Shown: positions 17,870 through 27,547, counted from the stretch's first letter. The stretch: DNA of 64,000 bases from Sphingobacterium cavernae (GCF_008520265.1 NZ_VIQM01000054.1:154527-218526), one strand, 5' to 3'. Numbers and translations: made by a program. The notes: generated from the sequence alone by a model not told the origin.

Positions 17870-19772
17870 TAGAGTTGCAAAAGCACAAGATAACATTATC
17901 CCCAAGCCTATTCATGCTGTTTGGGGACAAGAAAACTTGGATTTGAGTAATGGTGTTTACATTAAAAGGACCAATTCATCGCTTACGTCTGAGCACGAAA
18001 TTCTGAAGAATATTTTTAAATCTTGGGGTATAAATATTGTAAATAAACCGCTAAAAAAACGAATTCCAACCGTTACTTTAAATATTCAACCTAATTTAAA
18101 AGGTAAAGATGAAGGTTATAACTTGCTAATTAGCAGTAATGAAATTAATGTTACGGCAAAAACTGCTGCTGGAATTTTTTATGGACTTCAAACCTTAAAA
18201 CAATTTTCGGTATTGAATCATAAGATTCAATTTGCTAGCATTCAAGATGAGCCGGCTTTTTCATGGCGTGCTTATTTGATTGATGTCGGTCGTAATTTCC
18301 AACCTGTGGATATGATCAAAGAGCAAATTGATGTCATGGCACAATACAAGTTGAACGTGCTACATTTTCATTTTACTGAAGATATTGCTTGGCGATTGCA
18401 AAGTGACAAATATCCAGGCTTGACAGATGCTTCAGTAATGACACGATGGAAAGGTCAGTATTACTCGAAGCAAGATTTCAAAGATTTAATGCAATATTGT
18501 AAAGAACGTCATATTACATTTCTACCAGAGATAGATATGCCTGGACATAGTGCTGCCTTCAAAAGATTCTTTGGCGTGGATATGCAATCGGATTCTGGAA
18601 TGGTATTCATCAAGGAATTGTTAACCGAATTTCGTCAGAACTTTCCTGAATTAGATGTCATCCATATCGGCGGGGATGAAGTGAAGATCACGAATAAAAA
18701 TTTCATGCCTGAAATCACAAAGTATGTAGAGAATTTAGGGTATAAGAAGACAATTGGATGGGATCCTGGAAGTAATTTGGAGCCGCAGACTATTCGCCAA
18801 ATGTGGATGGGCGGACCAAAATTGATCGAGGAAAAAGGCGATAAAATATACATCGAATCCAAGCATTTGTACATAAATCATATGGATCCTTTGGAAACGG
18901 TGACTACATTATTTCACCGTAAAATTGGAGAAGTGGATAAGGAACATAAGAATTTCATTGGAGCCACATTATGCTCATGGCCTGATCGTGCTGTAGCAAA
19001 ACCAATTGATATGTTTCACCACAGTGCTATTTATCCGGCTATTTTAACTTTCGCCGAGCGCATTTGGCAAGGTGGAGGTCGAGCAGGATGGATCGCTAAT
19101 ATTGTTTCTGCAGATGATATAAACTATAACGATTTTGTTGCTTTTGAAAAGAGACTGCTTCTTCATAAGAAATTATATTTTGCGGAGAAGCCTTTTTCAT
19201 ATGTGTCTCAATTGGGAATAAAATGGGAATTAATTGGTCCTTTTGATAATTTAGGTGATGTATATAAAAGTTTTGCAATAGAAAAAAATCCGTTTGCACA
19301 ACATGAGGTTACGAAAGTCGTAGAAGGAGGGACTGTTATTTTGAAGCACTGGTTTGGTGATATAATTGAAGGAGCAATTTCCAATCCAATAAAGAATACT
19401 ACCTATTACGCTCGTACAAAAATTTGGTCTGATACAGAGGAGTTAAAGCCTTTCTGGATTGATTTTAATAATTTCTCGAGGTCTTATTTGACCGATACAC
19501 CAGAACTGGATAAGTGGGATAATAAAGGAAGCCAAGCCTATGTGAATGGTGTTCGTATTGCGCCGCCGAAATGGCAAAATGCAGGTCAGCAAGGGCAATC
19601 AGAAGTTCCTCTAATTGATGAAGGTTATACTTATCGAGCTCCGACAATGATTATGTTAAAAAAAGGTTGGAATGAGGTGTTATTAAAACTTCCAGTAGCA
19701 GAATTTAGAGGTAGAACATGGGACAATCCCTCCAAATGGATGTTTACGTTTGTTCCAATAGAAACGAAATAA
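17817..19772 (+). CDS. GH20 beta-N-acetylhexosaminidase
   Basis: A 651-aa secreted enzyme with a signal peptide (about 1-23), a GH20b N-terminal alpha/beta domain (about 27-140), and the catalytic barrel with the Asp287-Glu288 pair in 'HIGGDEVKI' used in substrate-assisted catalysis. 'YLIDVGRNFQPVDMIKEQIDVMA' and 'LHFHFTED' mark the barrel entry. A C-terminal beta-rich region (about 460-650) may bind carbohydrate. It would release terminal GlcNAc or GalNAc from host glycans once sialic acid has gone. Start codons at 17817 and 17820 both lie inside the epimerase gene. Confidence 0.92.
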   Translation: MMKAINLLVLVIVWTATSRVAKAQDNIIPKPIHAVWGQENLDLSNGVYIKRTNSSLTSEHEILKNIFKSWGINIVNKPLKKRIPTVTLNIQPNLKGKDEGYNLLISSNEINVTAKTAAGIFYGLQTLKQFSVLNHKIQFASIQDEPAFSWRAYLIDVGRNFQPVDMIKEQIDVMAQYKLNVLHFHFTEDIAWRLQSDKYPGLTDASVMTRWKGQYYSKQDFKDLMQYCKERHITFLPEIDMPGHSAAFKRFFGVDMQSDSGMVFIKELLTEFRQNFPELDVIHIGGDEVKITNKNFMPEITKYVENLGYKKTIGWDPGSNLEPQTIRQMWMGGPKLIEEKGDKIYIESKHLYINHMDPLETVTTLFHRKIGEVDKEHKNFIGATLCSWPDRAVAKPIDMFHHSAIYPAILTFAERIWQGGGRAGWIANIVSADDINYNDFVAFEKRLLLHKKLYFAEKPFSYVSQLGIKWELIGPFDNLGDVYKSFAIEKNPFAQHEVTKVVEGGTVILKHWFGDIIEGAISNPIKNTTYYARTKIWSDTEELKPFWIDFNNFSRSYLTDTPELDKWDNKGSQAYVNGVRIAPPKWQNAGQQGQSEVPLIDEGYTYRAPTMIMLKKGWNEVLLKLPVAEFRGRTWDNPSKWMFTFVPIETK

Positions 19773-19793
19773 AAAACAAACATTATAAATACT

Positions 19794-20954
19794 ATGAAAA
19801 AACTATTTTTAAGTTTTTGTGCAATCACGGCTTCTTTTGTGCTAATGGCACAAGAAGTAACCGTTTTTAAATCTGGTGAAGACGGCTATGCAAGTTACCG
19901 TATTCCAGCTATCGTGAAGGGAAAATCTGGTGAGTTAATTGCTTTTTCTGAAGGACGTGTAGATCACTCTGGTGATTTTGGTAATGTGGATATTGTATAC
20001 AAAATCAGTAAAGATGGCGGTAAAACTTGGGGAGCTTTACAAGTGGCGGTAGATTATGACAAATTGCAAGCTGGAAATCCAGCTCCAGTAGTAGATTTAT
20101 TGGATCCGGCTTATCCACAAGGTAGACTTTTCTTATTTTACAATACAGGAAACGATCACGAAGGGGACGTTCGTAAGGGCAAAGGTCTTCGTGAAGTGTG
20201 GTACAAAGTATCTTCAGATGCTGGAAAAACGTGGTCAGAAGCGGTGAATATCACAACGCAAGCTCACCGACCTAAGCAGCCGCAAATCAATCCAGCATAT
20301 AATTTTAAAGAAGATTGGAGAACGTATGCGAATACACCTGGTCATGGTTTTCAGTTCGTATCTGGACCGAATAAAGGTAGAATTTATATAGCAGGAAACC
20401 ACAATGCAGGAGATCCACAGCCGCAAAATAAAGATTGGAATGCGCACGCTTATTATTCGGACGATCATGGCAAGACATTCAAATTGAGTGAGAAAGTACC
20501 TTATCCAGGAACCAATGAATCTTTAGCAGCTCAAATTGGCGAGAATTCGGTCTACATGACTTCACGTAATCAGCAGTTGACGCCAAAACAAAGAGTGATT
20601 TCGATTTCACACGATGGTGGCCACACTTGGGTTTCATCAGCACCTGATGCTAATCTTCCTGATCCAATCAATCAAGGCGCTGTTTTATCTTGGAAAAAAG
20701 GTAAAAAGTTCGTCCTAGCACACATCAATGCAGCGGATGAAAATAAGCGTGATAACCTGACTTTGCGTTTATCGAAGGATCAAGGTAAAACTTGGTACTT
20801 CAACAAAGTTGTGGCTAAAAGTCCAGAAGGTTATAAAGGTGGGGCATACGCTGCCTATAGTGATATCGTATTAGTAAAGCAAAACTCAATCGGTGTAATG
20901 TATGAAAAAGATGGTTACAAAGAAATCGTATTTGTACCTGTCGCAATTAAATAG
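19794..20954 (+). CDS. nanH: Exo-alpha-sialidase, GH33
   Basis: A 386-aa secreted six-blade propeller with a signal peptide ending near residue 20 (LMAQ). The 'YRIP' motif supplies Arg36 of the arginine triad. Five Asp boxes (S/T-x-D-x-G-x-T-W/F) lie near residues 72, 140, 222, 272 and 327. Glu242 in 'NESLAAQ' and the tyrosine of 'AAYSD' (355) are candidate nucleophile-pair residues. It is a compact sialidase, without the N-terminal carbohydrate-binding domain common in Bacteroides NanH. It is the last gene of the operon, followed by a strong terminator. Confidence 0.93.
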   Translation: MKKLFLSFCAITASFVLMAQEVTVFKSGEDGYASYRIPAIVKGKSGELIAFSEGRVDHSGDFGNVDIVYKISKDGGKTWGALQVAVDYDKLQAGNPAPVVDLLDPAYPQGRLFLFYNTGNDHEGDVRKGKGLREVWYKVSSDAGKTWSEAVNITTQAHRPKQPQINPAYNFKEDWRTYANTPGHGFQFVSGPNKGRIYIAGNHNAGDPQPQNKDWNAHAYYSDDHGKTFKLSEKVPYPGTNESLAAQIGENSVYMTSRNQQLTPKQRVISISHDGGHTWVSSAPDANLPDPINQGAVLSWKKGKKFVLAHINAADENKRDNLTLRLSKDQGKTWYFNKVVAKSPEGYKGGAYAAYSDIVLVKQNSIGVMYEKDGYKEIVFVPVAIK

Positions 20955-20982
20955 TCTAAGTTTTCCATTAGTCATAAACCAA

Positions 20983-21014
20983 AAACGCTGTTCGATAGGA
21001 ACAGCGTTTCTTTT
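20983..21014. terminator. Bidirectional terminator between nanH and speA
   Basis: Eleven-base perfect arms AAACGCTGTTC and GAACAGCGTTT around a GATAG loop. T-rich sequence follows on the plus strand and A-rich sequence precedes it, so it can end both convergent units. Confidence 0.88.
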
Positions 21015-21021
21015 ATATTTT

Positions 21022-22413
21022 CTATTGGTAGCCCAATAGTTTCATTACTTGTTTCGAGTTTTGCTCTTCACCGAAAACTTCATAGTTGAAAGTCTCGTCT
21101 CTGTTGCGACGTATCAATACGTGCTTAGGAGAAGGCAACAAACAGTGGTGAATACCACCATAACCTGACAATACATCTTGGTAAGCCCCTGTATGGAAAA
21201 ATCCCAAGTACTGTACTTTACGTGTTTTAGGCATAAATACAGAGTTCATGTGTGCTTCTTGATTGTAATAATCTTGACCATCGCAAGTAATACCACCTAA
21301 GTTTACGCGTTCGTATTCTGAATCCCAATTGTTGATTGGTAGCAAAATATATTTTTGGTTCAATGCCCATACGTCCGGTAAGTTCGTGATGAATGAACCA
21401 TCAATCATAAACCATCTTTCACGGTCATTTTGTTGTTTACGACCCAGTACTTTGTACAAGATACCTGAAGCCTCAGCAACTGTATATTTGCCAAATTCCG
21501 TAATGATATCTGGTTCCATTACTTCATGGTGCGCACAGATTTGTTTGATACGGTTTACAATTTCATTGACCATGTATTCATAATCAAAATCATGAACCAA
21601 TGAATCTTTGAAAGGCATACCACCACCGATATCTAATGTATCTAAATCTGGATTTATCTTCTTGAATTTACAGTAAAGCGTTACATATTTCTCTAACTCA
21701 TTCCAATAATACGGCGTATCCGAAATACCAGAATTGATAAAGAAGTGTAATAACTTCACTTTGAAATTAGGGTTGTCTGCAATTTTGTTATTGTAAAATT
21801 CAATAACGTCTTCTTGACGAATACCTAATCGAGACGTATAAAATTGAGAATCAGGTTGCTCTTCTGAAGCAATACGAATACCCAAAGCACATGGCTCATC
21901 CAATTCAATCTCATCATCATACAAATTGAATTCTTCCTTGTTGTCCAATACAGGAATGATATTCGTGTAGCCATCATGGATCATATCGATGATGTACTGT
22001 TTGTATTGATACGTTTTGAAACCATTACAAATCACCGTAATGTCTTTCGTTACCGTTCCCTGACGCTCCAATGAATCAATCATCGGCATATCAAATGCAG
22101 ATGAAGTCTCCAAGTGGATATCATTTTTTAACGCTTCTTCTACGATGTGTTTGAAGTGCGACGACTTGGTACAATAACAATACTTATACGAACCACGGTA
22201 GTTGTGTTTCAAAATCGCGGTTTGAAACAAGATTTTCGCTTGTTGTATTTTTTTGCTGACAATAGGTAGGTACGTAAAACGCAATGGCGTGCCATACGTT
22301 TCAATCATTTCCATCAAATTCAAATCGTGGAAATACAATTCGTCGTCGATGATTTCGAATCCGTCTTGGGGAAAACCAACACTTAAGTCAAGAAATTCCT
22401 GATAGCTCTGCAT
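21022..22413 (-). CDS. speA: Arginine decarboxylase (Bacteroidetes-type, PLP group IV)
   Basis: A 463-aa cytoplasmic enzyme of the alanine-racemase/ODC fold that converts arginine to agmatine for polyamine synthesis. The PLP lysine lies in 'YKYCYCTKSSH', a glycine-rich phosphate loop in 'LDIGGGMPF', and further active-site residues in 'TEFGKYTVAEA'. It is much shorter than the E. coli SpeA (about 650 aa) but normal for the Bacteroidetes form. It is divergent from argS. A TATCTTTG -7-like box on the minus strand at 22429-22436 lies just before the start. Confidence 0.88.
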   Translation of the reverse strand: MQSYQEFLDLSVGFPQDGFEIIDDELYFHDLNLMEMIETYGTPLRFTYLPIVSKKIQQAKILFQTAILKHNYRGSYKYCYCTKSSHFKHIVEEALKNDIHLETSSAFDMPMIDSLERQGTVTKDITVICNGFKTYQYKQYIIDMIHDGYTNIIPVLDNKEEFNLYDDEIELDEPCALGIRIASEEQPDSQFYTSRLGIRQEDVIEFYNNKIADNPNFKVKLLHFFINSGISDTPYYWNELEKYVTLYCKFKKINPDLDTLDIGGGMPFKDSLVHDFDYEYMVNEIVNRIKQICAHHEVMEPDIITEFGKYTVAEASGILYKVLGRKQQNDRERWFMIDGSFITNLPDVWALNQKYILLPINNWDSEYERVNLGGITCDGQDYYNQEAHMNSVFMPKTRKVQYLGFFHTGAYQDVLSGYGGIHHCLLPSPKHVLIRRNRDETFNYEVFGEEQNSKQVMKLLGYQ

Positions 22414-22450
22414 TTTTTATTATTTTTGCAAAGATATACTTTCATAATGA

Positions 22451-22468
22451 ATACCTAAATACATTGGG
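22451..22468 (+). repeat. 18-bp upstream element, copy 1 (before argS)
   Basis: ATACCTAAATACATTGGG matches 15 of 18 positions of a second copy at 24373-24390 before the Gfo/Idh/MocA gene. It sits ~55 bp before the argS start and may be a shared promoter or operator element. Confidence 0.4.
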
Positions 22469-22521
22469 TGTTATTTTTCCCGTTCATTATCAGAAAGATA
22501 GAATTATTACGCAATAATTAC

Positions 22522-24306
22522 ATGACGAATTCGATACAAGATACACTAGTTCAACAAACTGTTGCCGCTGTCAAAGCGCTTTATGGTGCTGATATTCCAG
22601 AATCGCAAATTTCTCTGCAAGAGACAAGAAAAGAATTTGAAGGTCAAATCACTATCGTTACTTTTCCCGTAACTCGCTTCTCCAAAAAGTCTCCAGAACA
22701 AACAGGTACAGAAATAGGGGAGTATTTACAACAAAATATTGAAGTTATTTCGGCTTTCAATGTGATAAAGGGATTTTTGAATATTTCATTATCGGATTCG
22801 TATTGGATTGCTTTGTTGAATAAGACTATTACTGCTGAAAATTTCGGTCAATTCCCTGAAAATGGTAAAAAATTGATGGTGGAATATTCTTCACCTAATA
22901 CCAATAAACCTTTACACTTGGGCCACATTCGCAACAATTTGTTAGGGTATTCGGTAGCGGAAATTTTGAAAGCTTACGGTTATGATATTATCAAAACAAA
23001 TTTGGTAAATGACCGTGGTGTGCATATTTGTAAATCGATGTTGGCTTGGCAGAAGTTCGGAAATGGTGAAACACCAGAATCTTCAGGCTTGAAAGGTGAC
23101 CACTTAGTAGGTAAATATTATGTGGTCTTCGATAAAGAATACAAAAAAGAAATCGAAGCTTTAAAAGCGGAAGGTCAAACGGAAGACGAAGCGAAGAAGA
23201 ATGCGCCTTTGATGTTGGAGACGCAAGAAATGTTGCGTCAATGGGAAGCAGGGAATGAGGAAGTAATCGCGCTTTGGTCTAAAATGAACGGTTGGGTGTA
23301 TGCTGGTTTTGAGAAGACGTATAAACAACTTGGTGTTGATTTCGATAAATTTTATTACGAATCAAATACCTATTTATTAGGTAAAGATATTATCCAAGAA
23401 GGTCTGGAAAGCGGTGTTTTCTTCAAAAAAGAAGACAACTCGGTGTGGATTGATTTGAAGGATGAAGGTTTAGACCAAAAATTGGTGTTGCGCGGTGATG
23501 GAACATCCGTTTACATCACACAAGATTTGGGTACAGCACAATTAAAATACGACGAATTCGGAATGAGTGAGTCTATTTATGTAGTAGGTAATGAGCAAGA
23601 CTACCACTTCAAAGTGTTGTTTACTATTCTAAAAAAACTAGGCAAATCTTGGGCAGATGGTTTATTCCATTTATCATATGGTATGGTGGATTTACCTTCT
23701 GGAAAGATGAAATCTCGTGAAGGAACTGTCGTAGATGCTGATGATTTGATGGCTGAAATGGTGGAGACGGCTAAATCACGTACTGAAGAATTAGGAAAAA
23801 CTGAAGATTTTTCTGAAGAACAAAAGGCAGCACTTTACGATACAATCGGCATGGGAGCTTTGAAATATTTCTTGTTGAAAGTTGACCCTAAAAAACGATT
23901 GTTATTTGATCCGAACGAATCGGTGGATTTTCAAGGTCATACAGGACCATTTATTCAATATACGCACGCTCGTATCAAGTCCGTATTGCGCAAAGCTGAA
24001 TTTAATTCTGATGCAGCAATAGCTATTCCAACTAATATATCAACGTATGAACGTGATTTGATTCAGGCTTTGGGACAATTCCCAAGTGTAATTGAAATCG
24101 CTGCAAAAGAGTTTAGTCCTGCACAATTAGCAAATTATGCTTATGAGATTGCTAAATTGTACAACAAATTCTATCATGAAGAGACGATTTTGAAAGCAGA
24201 AGATGTTGATGTAAAGACTTTCCGTTTACATTTATCAGCTGCAGCAGCCAAAGTAATAGCTAAGGCAACACGTCTGTTAGGAATCCAGGTTCCAGAGAGA
24301 ATGTAA
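22522..24306 (+). CDS. argS: Arginyl-tRNA synthetase
   Basis: A 594-aa class-I aminoacyl-tRNA synthetase. It shows the arginine-specific N-terminal additional domain (about 1-110), the HIGH-type motif in 'SSPNTNKPLHLGHIRNNLLG', a KMSKS-like 'KMKSREG' loop and the C-terminal DALR anticodon-binding helices ('HTGPFIQYTHARIKSVLRKA', 'LANYAYEIAKLYNKFYHEE'). It starts at the ATG at 22522; an upstream non-ATG extension carries no family similarity. Monocistronic, with a strong terminator directly after. Confidence 0.95.
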   Translation: MTNSIQDTLVQQTVAAVKALYGADIPESQISLQETRKEFEGQITIVTFPVTRFSKKSPEQTGTEIGEYLQQNIEVISAFNVIKGFLNISLSDSYWIALLNKTITAENFGQFPENGKKLMVEYSSPNTNKPLHLGHIRNNLLGYSVAEILKAYGYDIIKTNLVNDRGVHICKSMLAWQKFGNGETPESSGLKGDHLVGKYYVVFDKEYKKEIEALKAEGQTEDEAKKNAPLMLETQEMLRQWEAGNEEVIALWSKMNGWVYAGFEKTYKQLGVDFDKFYYESNTYLLGKDIIQEGLESGVFFKKEDNSVWIDLKDEGLDQKLVLRGDGTSVYITQDLGTAQLKYDEFGMSESIYVVGNEQDYHFKVLFTILKKLGKSWADGLFHLSYGMVDLPSGKMKSREGTVVDADDLMAEMVETAKSRTEELGKTEDFSEEQKAALYDTIGMGALKYFLLKVDPKKRLLFDPNESVDFQGHTGPFIQYTHARIKSVLRKAEFNSDAAIAIPTNISTYERDLIQALGQFPSVIEIAAKEFSPAQLANYAYEIAKLYNKFYHEETILKAEDVDVKTFRLHLSAAAAKVIAKATRLLGIQVPERM

Positions 24307-24331
24307 CAGAGCATTCAATATATAATTGAGA

Positions 24332-24366
24332 AATAATCTAACCATTTTGGTTAGATTATTTTTTTT
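24332..24366 (+). terminator. Rho-independent terminator after argS
   Basis: Perfect 12-base arms AATAATCTAACC and GGTTAGATTATT, loop ATTTT, followed by six more T. Confidence 0.92.
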
Positions 24367-24372
24367 GCGATA

Positions 24373-24390
24373 ATACCTAAGTATATTTGG
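24373..24390 (+). repeat. 18-bp upstream element, copy 2 (before the oxidoreductase gene)
   Basis: ATACCTAAGTATATTTGG, a near copy of the element before argS. It contains a TATATTTG -7-like box at 24382-24389 but no well-spaced -33 box. Confidence 0.4.
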
Positions 24391-24416
24391 CATCTTATAT
24401 GCACCAGAATAAAACT

Positions 24417-25499
24417 ATGAAGAGATACAAAGTAGGTTTAATAGGGTTTTCAATTGGTGGACATGTATTTCATGCTCCTTTTATTGCAAGTAATCCAGAT
24501 TTAGAATTATATAAGGTTACTGCTCGTAAAGAAGAGCAACAAAAAATGTTAGCTGAACGCTATCCAGAAGCTATTGGCGTCCTTTCGGCAGATGAAATAA
24601 TCAATGATTCTGAAGTGGATATTGTAGTGGTAGCAACGTCCAATGATGTGCATTACAGTCTGACCAAGCAAGCTTTGGAAACCGGTAAACATGTCATCGT
24701 CGAAAAGCCTTTTACCAATACCACATCGGAAGCGGATGAATTAATCGCTTTAGCGAAGAAAAAAGGATTATTACTGTCAGTGCATCACAATGCACGATTC
24801 CATTCAGATTTCAAAACTGTGAAACGTGTATTAGCTGAGGGAAGATTAGGCAGAGTAGTAAGTTATGAAGCGCGATTTGACCGTTTTCGTAATTTTTTGA
24901 GAGAAGGAGCGTGGCGTGAACAGGCTGGTCCTGGTTCTGGAATTCATTACGACTTAGGTGCACATTTGATCGATCAAGCTTTACAAATATTTGGTCATCC
25001 GGAATATGTTTTTGCGGATTTACGCGTACAACGTGACGGCGCTGAAGCAATTGATGACTTTGAATATATTTTATCTTATCCTCGTCTTAAAGTTATTTTA
25101 AGAGGCCAAATGCTAGCGAAAGAGCCAACTCCAAGATTTGCTATTTATGGGATGAATGGTTCTTTTGTGAAAAAAGGAGTTGATCCACAGGAAAATTTGT
25201 TACGTGCAGGTGTTCGCCCGGAGTCTAAAGCTGATTGGGGTGTAGAATCAGCAGAAATACAAGGTTCACTTTCTCTATTAGAGAACGGTGAAGATGTGCA
25301 CGAGTATGTTTTAAGTGAGATCGGTACGGGACAGGATTTTTATAAAAATATTGTTGCGACATTGCGTGGTGAGGACGCATTATTCATCAAGCCAGAAGAA
25401 GCCCGCGACGTGATACGTATTCTTGAATTGGGAGATATCTCCTCTCGAGAAAGACGAACAGTAACTGTAGAAGGAGAGCTTATTTCTTCAAAATATTAA
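24417..25499 (+). CDS. Gfo/Idh/MocA-family NAD(P)-dependent oxidoreductase
   Basis: A 360-aa enzyme from the ATG at 24417. The N-terminal Rossmann fold carries 'VGLIGFSIGGHVFHAPFIA', and 'VIVEKPFTNTTSEADELI' contains the family EKP lysine; the C-terminal alpha/beta domain includes 'GSGIHYDLGAHLIDQALQIFG', with the catalytic Asp/His region. It most resembles the YhhX/YdgJ sugar-dehydrogenase group. The sugar or cyclitol substrate cannot be inferred; the neighbours are unrelated. Flanked by terminators on both sides, so a single-gene unit. Confidence 0.88.
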   Translation: MKRYKVGLIGFSIGGHVFHAPFIASNPDLELYKVTARKEEQQKMLAERYPEAIGVLSADEIINDSEVDIVVVATSNDVHYSLTKQALETGKHVIVEKPFTNTTSEADELIALAKKKGLLLSVHHNARFHSDFKTVKRVLAEGRLGRVVSYEARFDRFRNFLREGAWREQAGPGSGIHYDLGAHLIDQALQIFGHPEYVFADLRVQRDGAEAIDDFEYILSYPRLKVILRGQMLAKEPTPRFAIYGMNGSFVKKGVDPQENLLRAGVRPESKADWGVESAEIQGSLSLLENGEDVHEYVLSEIGTGQDFYKNIVATLRGEDALFIKPEEARDVIRILELGDISSRERRTVTVEGELISSKY

Positions 25500-25504
25500 A
25501 GATG

Positions 25505-25538
25505 AAATCCCGAAGTTAAAGATGCTTCGGGATTTTTC
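25505..25538 (+). terminator. Terminator after the oxidoreductase gene
   Basis: Perfect 11-base arms AAATCCCGAAG and CTTCGGGATTT with a 9-nt loop and a short T run. Confidence 0.85.
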
Positions 25539-25550
25539 ATTTCTATAAAC

Positions 25551-25581
25551 TTGTCATATTTGGCAAGACGACCTATCTTTG
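25551..25581 (+). promoter_or_regulatory. Promoter of the BaiN-type flavoprotein gene
   Basis: TTG at 25551-25553, a 20-nt spacer and TATCTTTG at 25574-25581 match the Bacteroidetes promoter pattern. The predicted start point leaves a ~17-nt leader before the GTG start. Confidence 0.6.
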
Positions 25582-25602
25582 GCATTCTAAGTAGAAAACA
25601 TA

Positions 25603-26799
25603 GTGGCAAATTACGATGCAATAATTATTGGAGCTGGAGCGTGTGGATTGATGTGTGCTGCGCAGGCAGGTTTGTTAGGGAAGAAGACATTGGTTCTTGA
25701 AGGAAATGATAAGCCTGGCGCTAAAATTCTCATCTCCGGAGGAGGACGTTGTAATTTTACCAACCTTGGAACTTCTATAGAAAATTTCGTTTCCGAAAAT
25801 CCCAAATTTTTGAATGCTGTTTTTTCGCAATGGACAGTAGAAGACACCATTCAGTTTTTTGAAAATTTTGGTGGAATAAAACCACAGGAAAAGACACTAG
25901 GTCAACTATTTCCTACGACAAATAAAGCAAAAGATATTGTAGCAACGTTTACCAAGTTGTTATACGAAACAAGTCAAGATTTGTGGCTCAATACCTTGGT
26001 CAAAGCTGTCGATAAAGTTGCTCAAGAATATGAGCTTACCATTATTCGTAATGGTAAAGAAGAAAAATTAACAGCTCAAAAAATAGTTTTTGCCTCTGGA
26101 GGTTTGCCTGTGCACAAGTTAGGTGCTTCGGATTTTGCATTACGCGTAGCGCGTCAATTTAATCTTAAAATTGTACAAACTGCACCCGCTTTGGTACCAT
26201 TGACCATCACAGGGAAAGATGCAGACTGGTATGCTTCACTTTCTGGGAATTCGGTCTTTGCGCGGGTTTATAATGACAAAATATCTTTCGAAGAGAATAT
26301 CCTTTTTACACATTGGGGGTTGAGTGGACCAGCTATTTTGCAGATTTCATCCTATTGGAAAGCTGGAGATACCTTTACCATCGACTTGTTGCCAAAATTC
26401 AAATTGGAGGATGTCATCAAGCAAGAACGTAATAATGGAGGAAAGCGTCTTGTCGGACAGATGTTAAACGATTTTTTTACAAGAAAAATGGTTGATGCTT
26501 TGGGTAAATTCTTGCCATTAGATGTAAAAATTGCATCTTTAAGTAAGGTTGATGCCAAATTAATAATTGATACTATTCACAAGTTCATAGTCAAACCTGC
26601 TGGGGATAAAGGTTACGATAAAGCGGAAGTTATGCGTGGAGGGATTTCTACCACAGAACTAAATCCTAAAACTTTAGAATCAAAGAAAAATCCTGGTTTG
26701 TATTTTGGTGGCGAAGCTGTAGACATCACAGGTTGGCTGGGGGGCTACAATTTTCAATGGGCTTGGGCTGCTGGATATGCTATTGCGCAAGATATATAG
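25603..26799 (+). CDS. BaiN/YhiN-family FAD-dependent oxidoreductase (HI0933-like)
   Basis: A 398-aa flavoprotein that begins with GTG at 25603; the FAD loop 'IIIGAGACGLMCA' follows within eight residues, which fixes the start. The family block 'ISGGGRCNFTN' and the C-terminal 'GLYFGGEAVDITGWLGGYNFQWAWAAGYAIAQDI' are strongly conserved in HI0933-like proteins. Distant relatives include the bile-acid-reducing BaiN and RdsA; most members have no known substrate. Single-gene unit with its own promoter. Confidence 0.88.
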   Translation: MANYDAIIIGAGACGLMCAAQAGLLGKKTLVLEGNDKPGAKILISGGGRCNFTNLGTSIENFVSENPKFLNAVFSQWTVEDTIQFFENFGGIKPQEKTLGQLFPTTNKAKDIVATFTKLLYETSQDLWLNTLVKAVDKVAQEYELTIIRNGKEEKLTAQKIVFASGGLPVHKLGASDFALRVARQFNLKIVQTAPALVPLTITGKDADWYASLSGNSVFARVYNDKISFEENILFTHWGLSGPAILQISSYWKAGDTFTIDLLPKFKLEDVIKQERNNGGKRLVGQMLNDFFTRKMVDALGKFLPLDVKIASLSKVDAKLIIDTIHKFIVKPAGDKGYDKAEVMRGGISTTELNPKTLESKKNPGLYFGGEAVDITGWLGGYNFQWAWAAGYAIAQDI

Positions 26800-27068
26800 A
26801 TTACTTTTTAATGTTTTTGTTAAGTTATGCGGATATAAAAAGTTTTTGTATTTTGCGTGAAACTAATTTTGATATTCGAAGATTAGTTATATTTGATATG
26901 AAAACAATTTTAAGATTATTTTAATATAGTCTTTTCAATCTAACCTTTTGTATTCTAGAGTTTTATTAGTGTTGACGTGCTGATTATTATTTAATGATGA
27001 CAACGTTATCATTGCTAATTATGGTATGATACTCACATATTTTAGAACACATTTGGTGTTTATTACCT

Positions 27069-27482
27069 ATGAATCCTATGCGCGTAACGCTAGTAGAAGA
27101 TAATGCTATCTTCTGTTTCTTATTCAAAAAATTTCTGGAAGATTATCCTTCTACAGAAATAGACGTCGAAATTTTTTCGAATGGTAAAACCGCTTGGAAT
27201 CATTTTTCATCTATTAAGGATAATCCCAATTTGTTTCCAGATATGCTTTTTGTTGATATCAATATGCCATTTATGAATGGATGGGAATTGATCGAAAATC
27301 TGGTTGTTAATAATTTTGATTTTATTCATACCACTACAATATACATTGTTAGTTCTTCCAAGAGTTCATTAGACTTAGGGAAATTACAGGAATATCAGTT
27401 TATCAAAGAATACATTATAAAACCAATAGACAGAGAAGGCATTTATAAATTATTGGATGAGTATAATCAGAATATAACTTAA
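27069..27482 (+). CDS. Stand-alone response-regulator receiver protein
   Basis: A 137-aa CheY-like protein with no output domain. The acidic pair is Glu10-Asp11, the phospho-acceptor Asp63 lies in 'FVDINMP', the switch Ser/Thr lies in 'IVSSSKS', and the Lys in 'IIKPID'. It is the first gene of a five-gene unit that ends with two histidine kinases, so it is a likely phosphoryl shuttle. The 269-bp gap before it holds no gene I can support; a CACATTTG box just upstream is only a partial promoter match. Confidence 0.85.
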   Translation: MNPMRVTLVEDNAIFCFLFKKFLEDYPSTEIDVEIFSNGKTAWNHFSSIKDNPNLFPDMLFVDINMPFMNGWELIENLVVNNFDFIHTTTIYIVSSSKSSLDLGKLQEYQFIKEYIIKPIDREGIYKLLDEYNQNIT

Positions 27483-27547
27483 TCCATGAATATTAGTTGC
27501 TTTAGTTTAATTACAAATCAATATATACACCATATTAAATATTTACA

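Noticed and set aside
26733..26924. 63-residue frame across the end of the flavoprotein gene
   Set aside because: The first half is an off-frame reading of the conserved C-terminus; the rest is AT-rich intergenic sequence.
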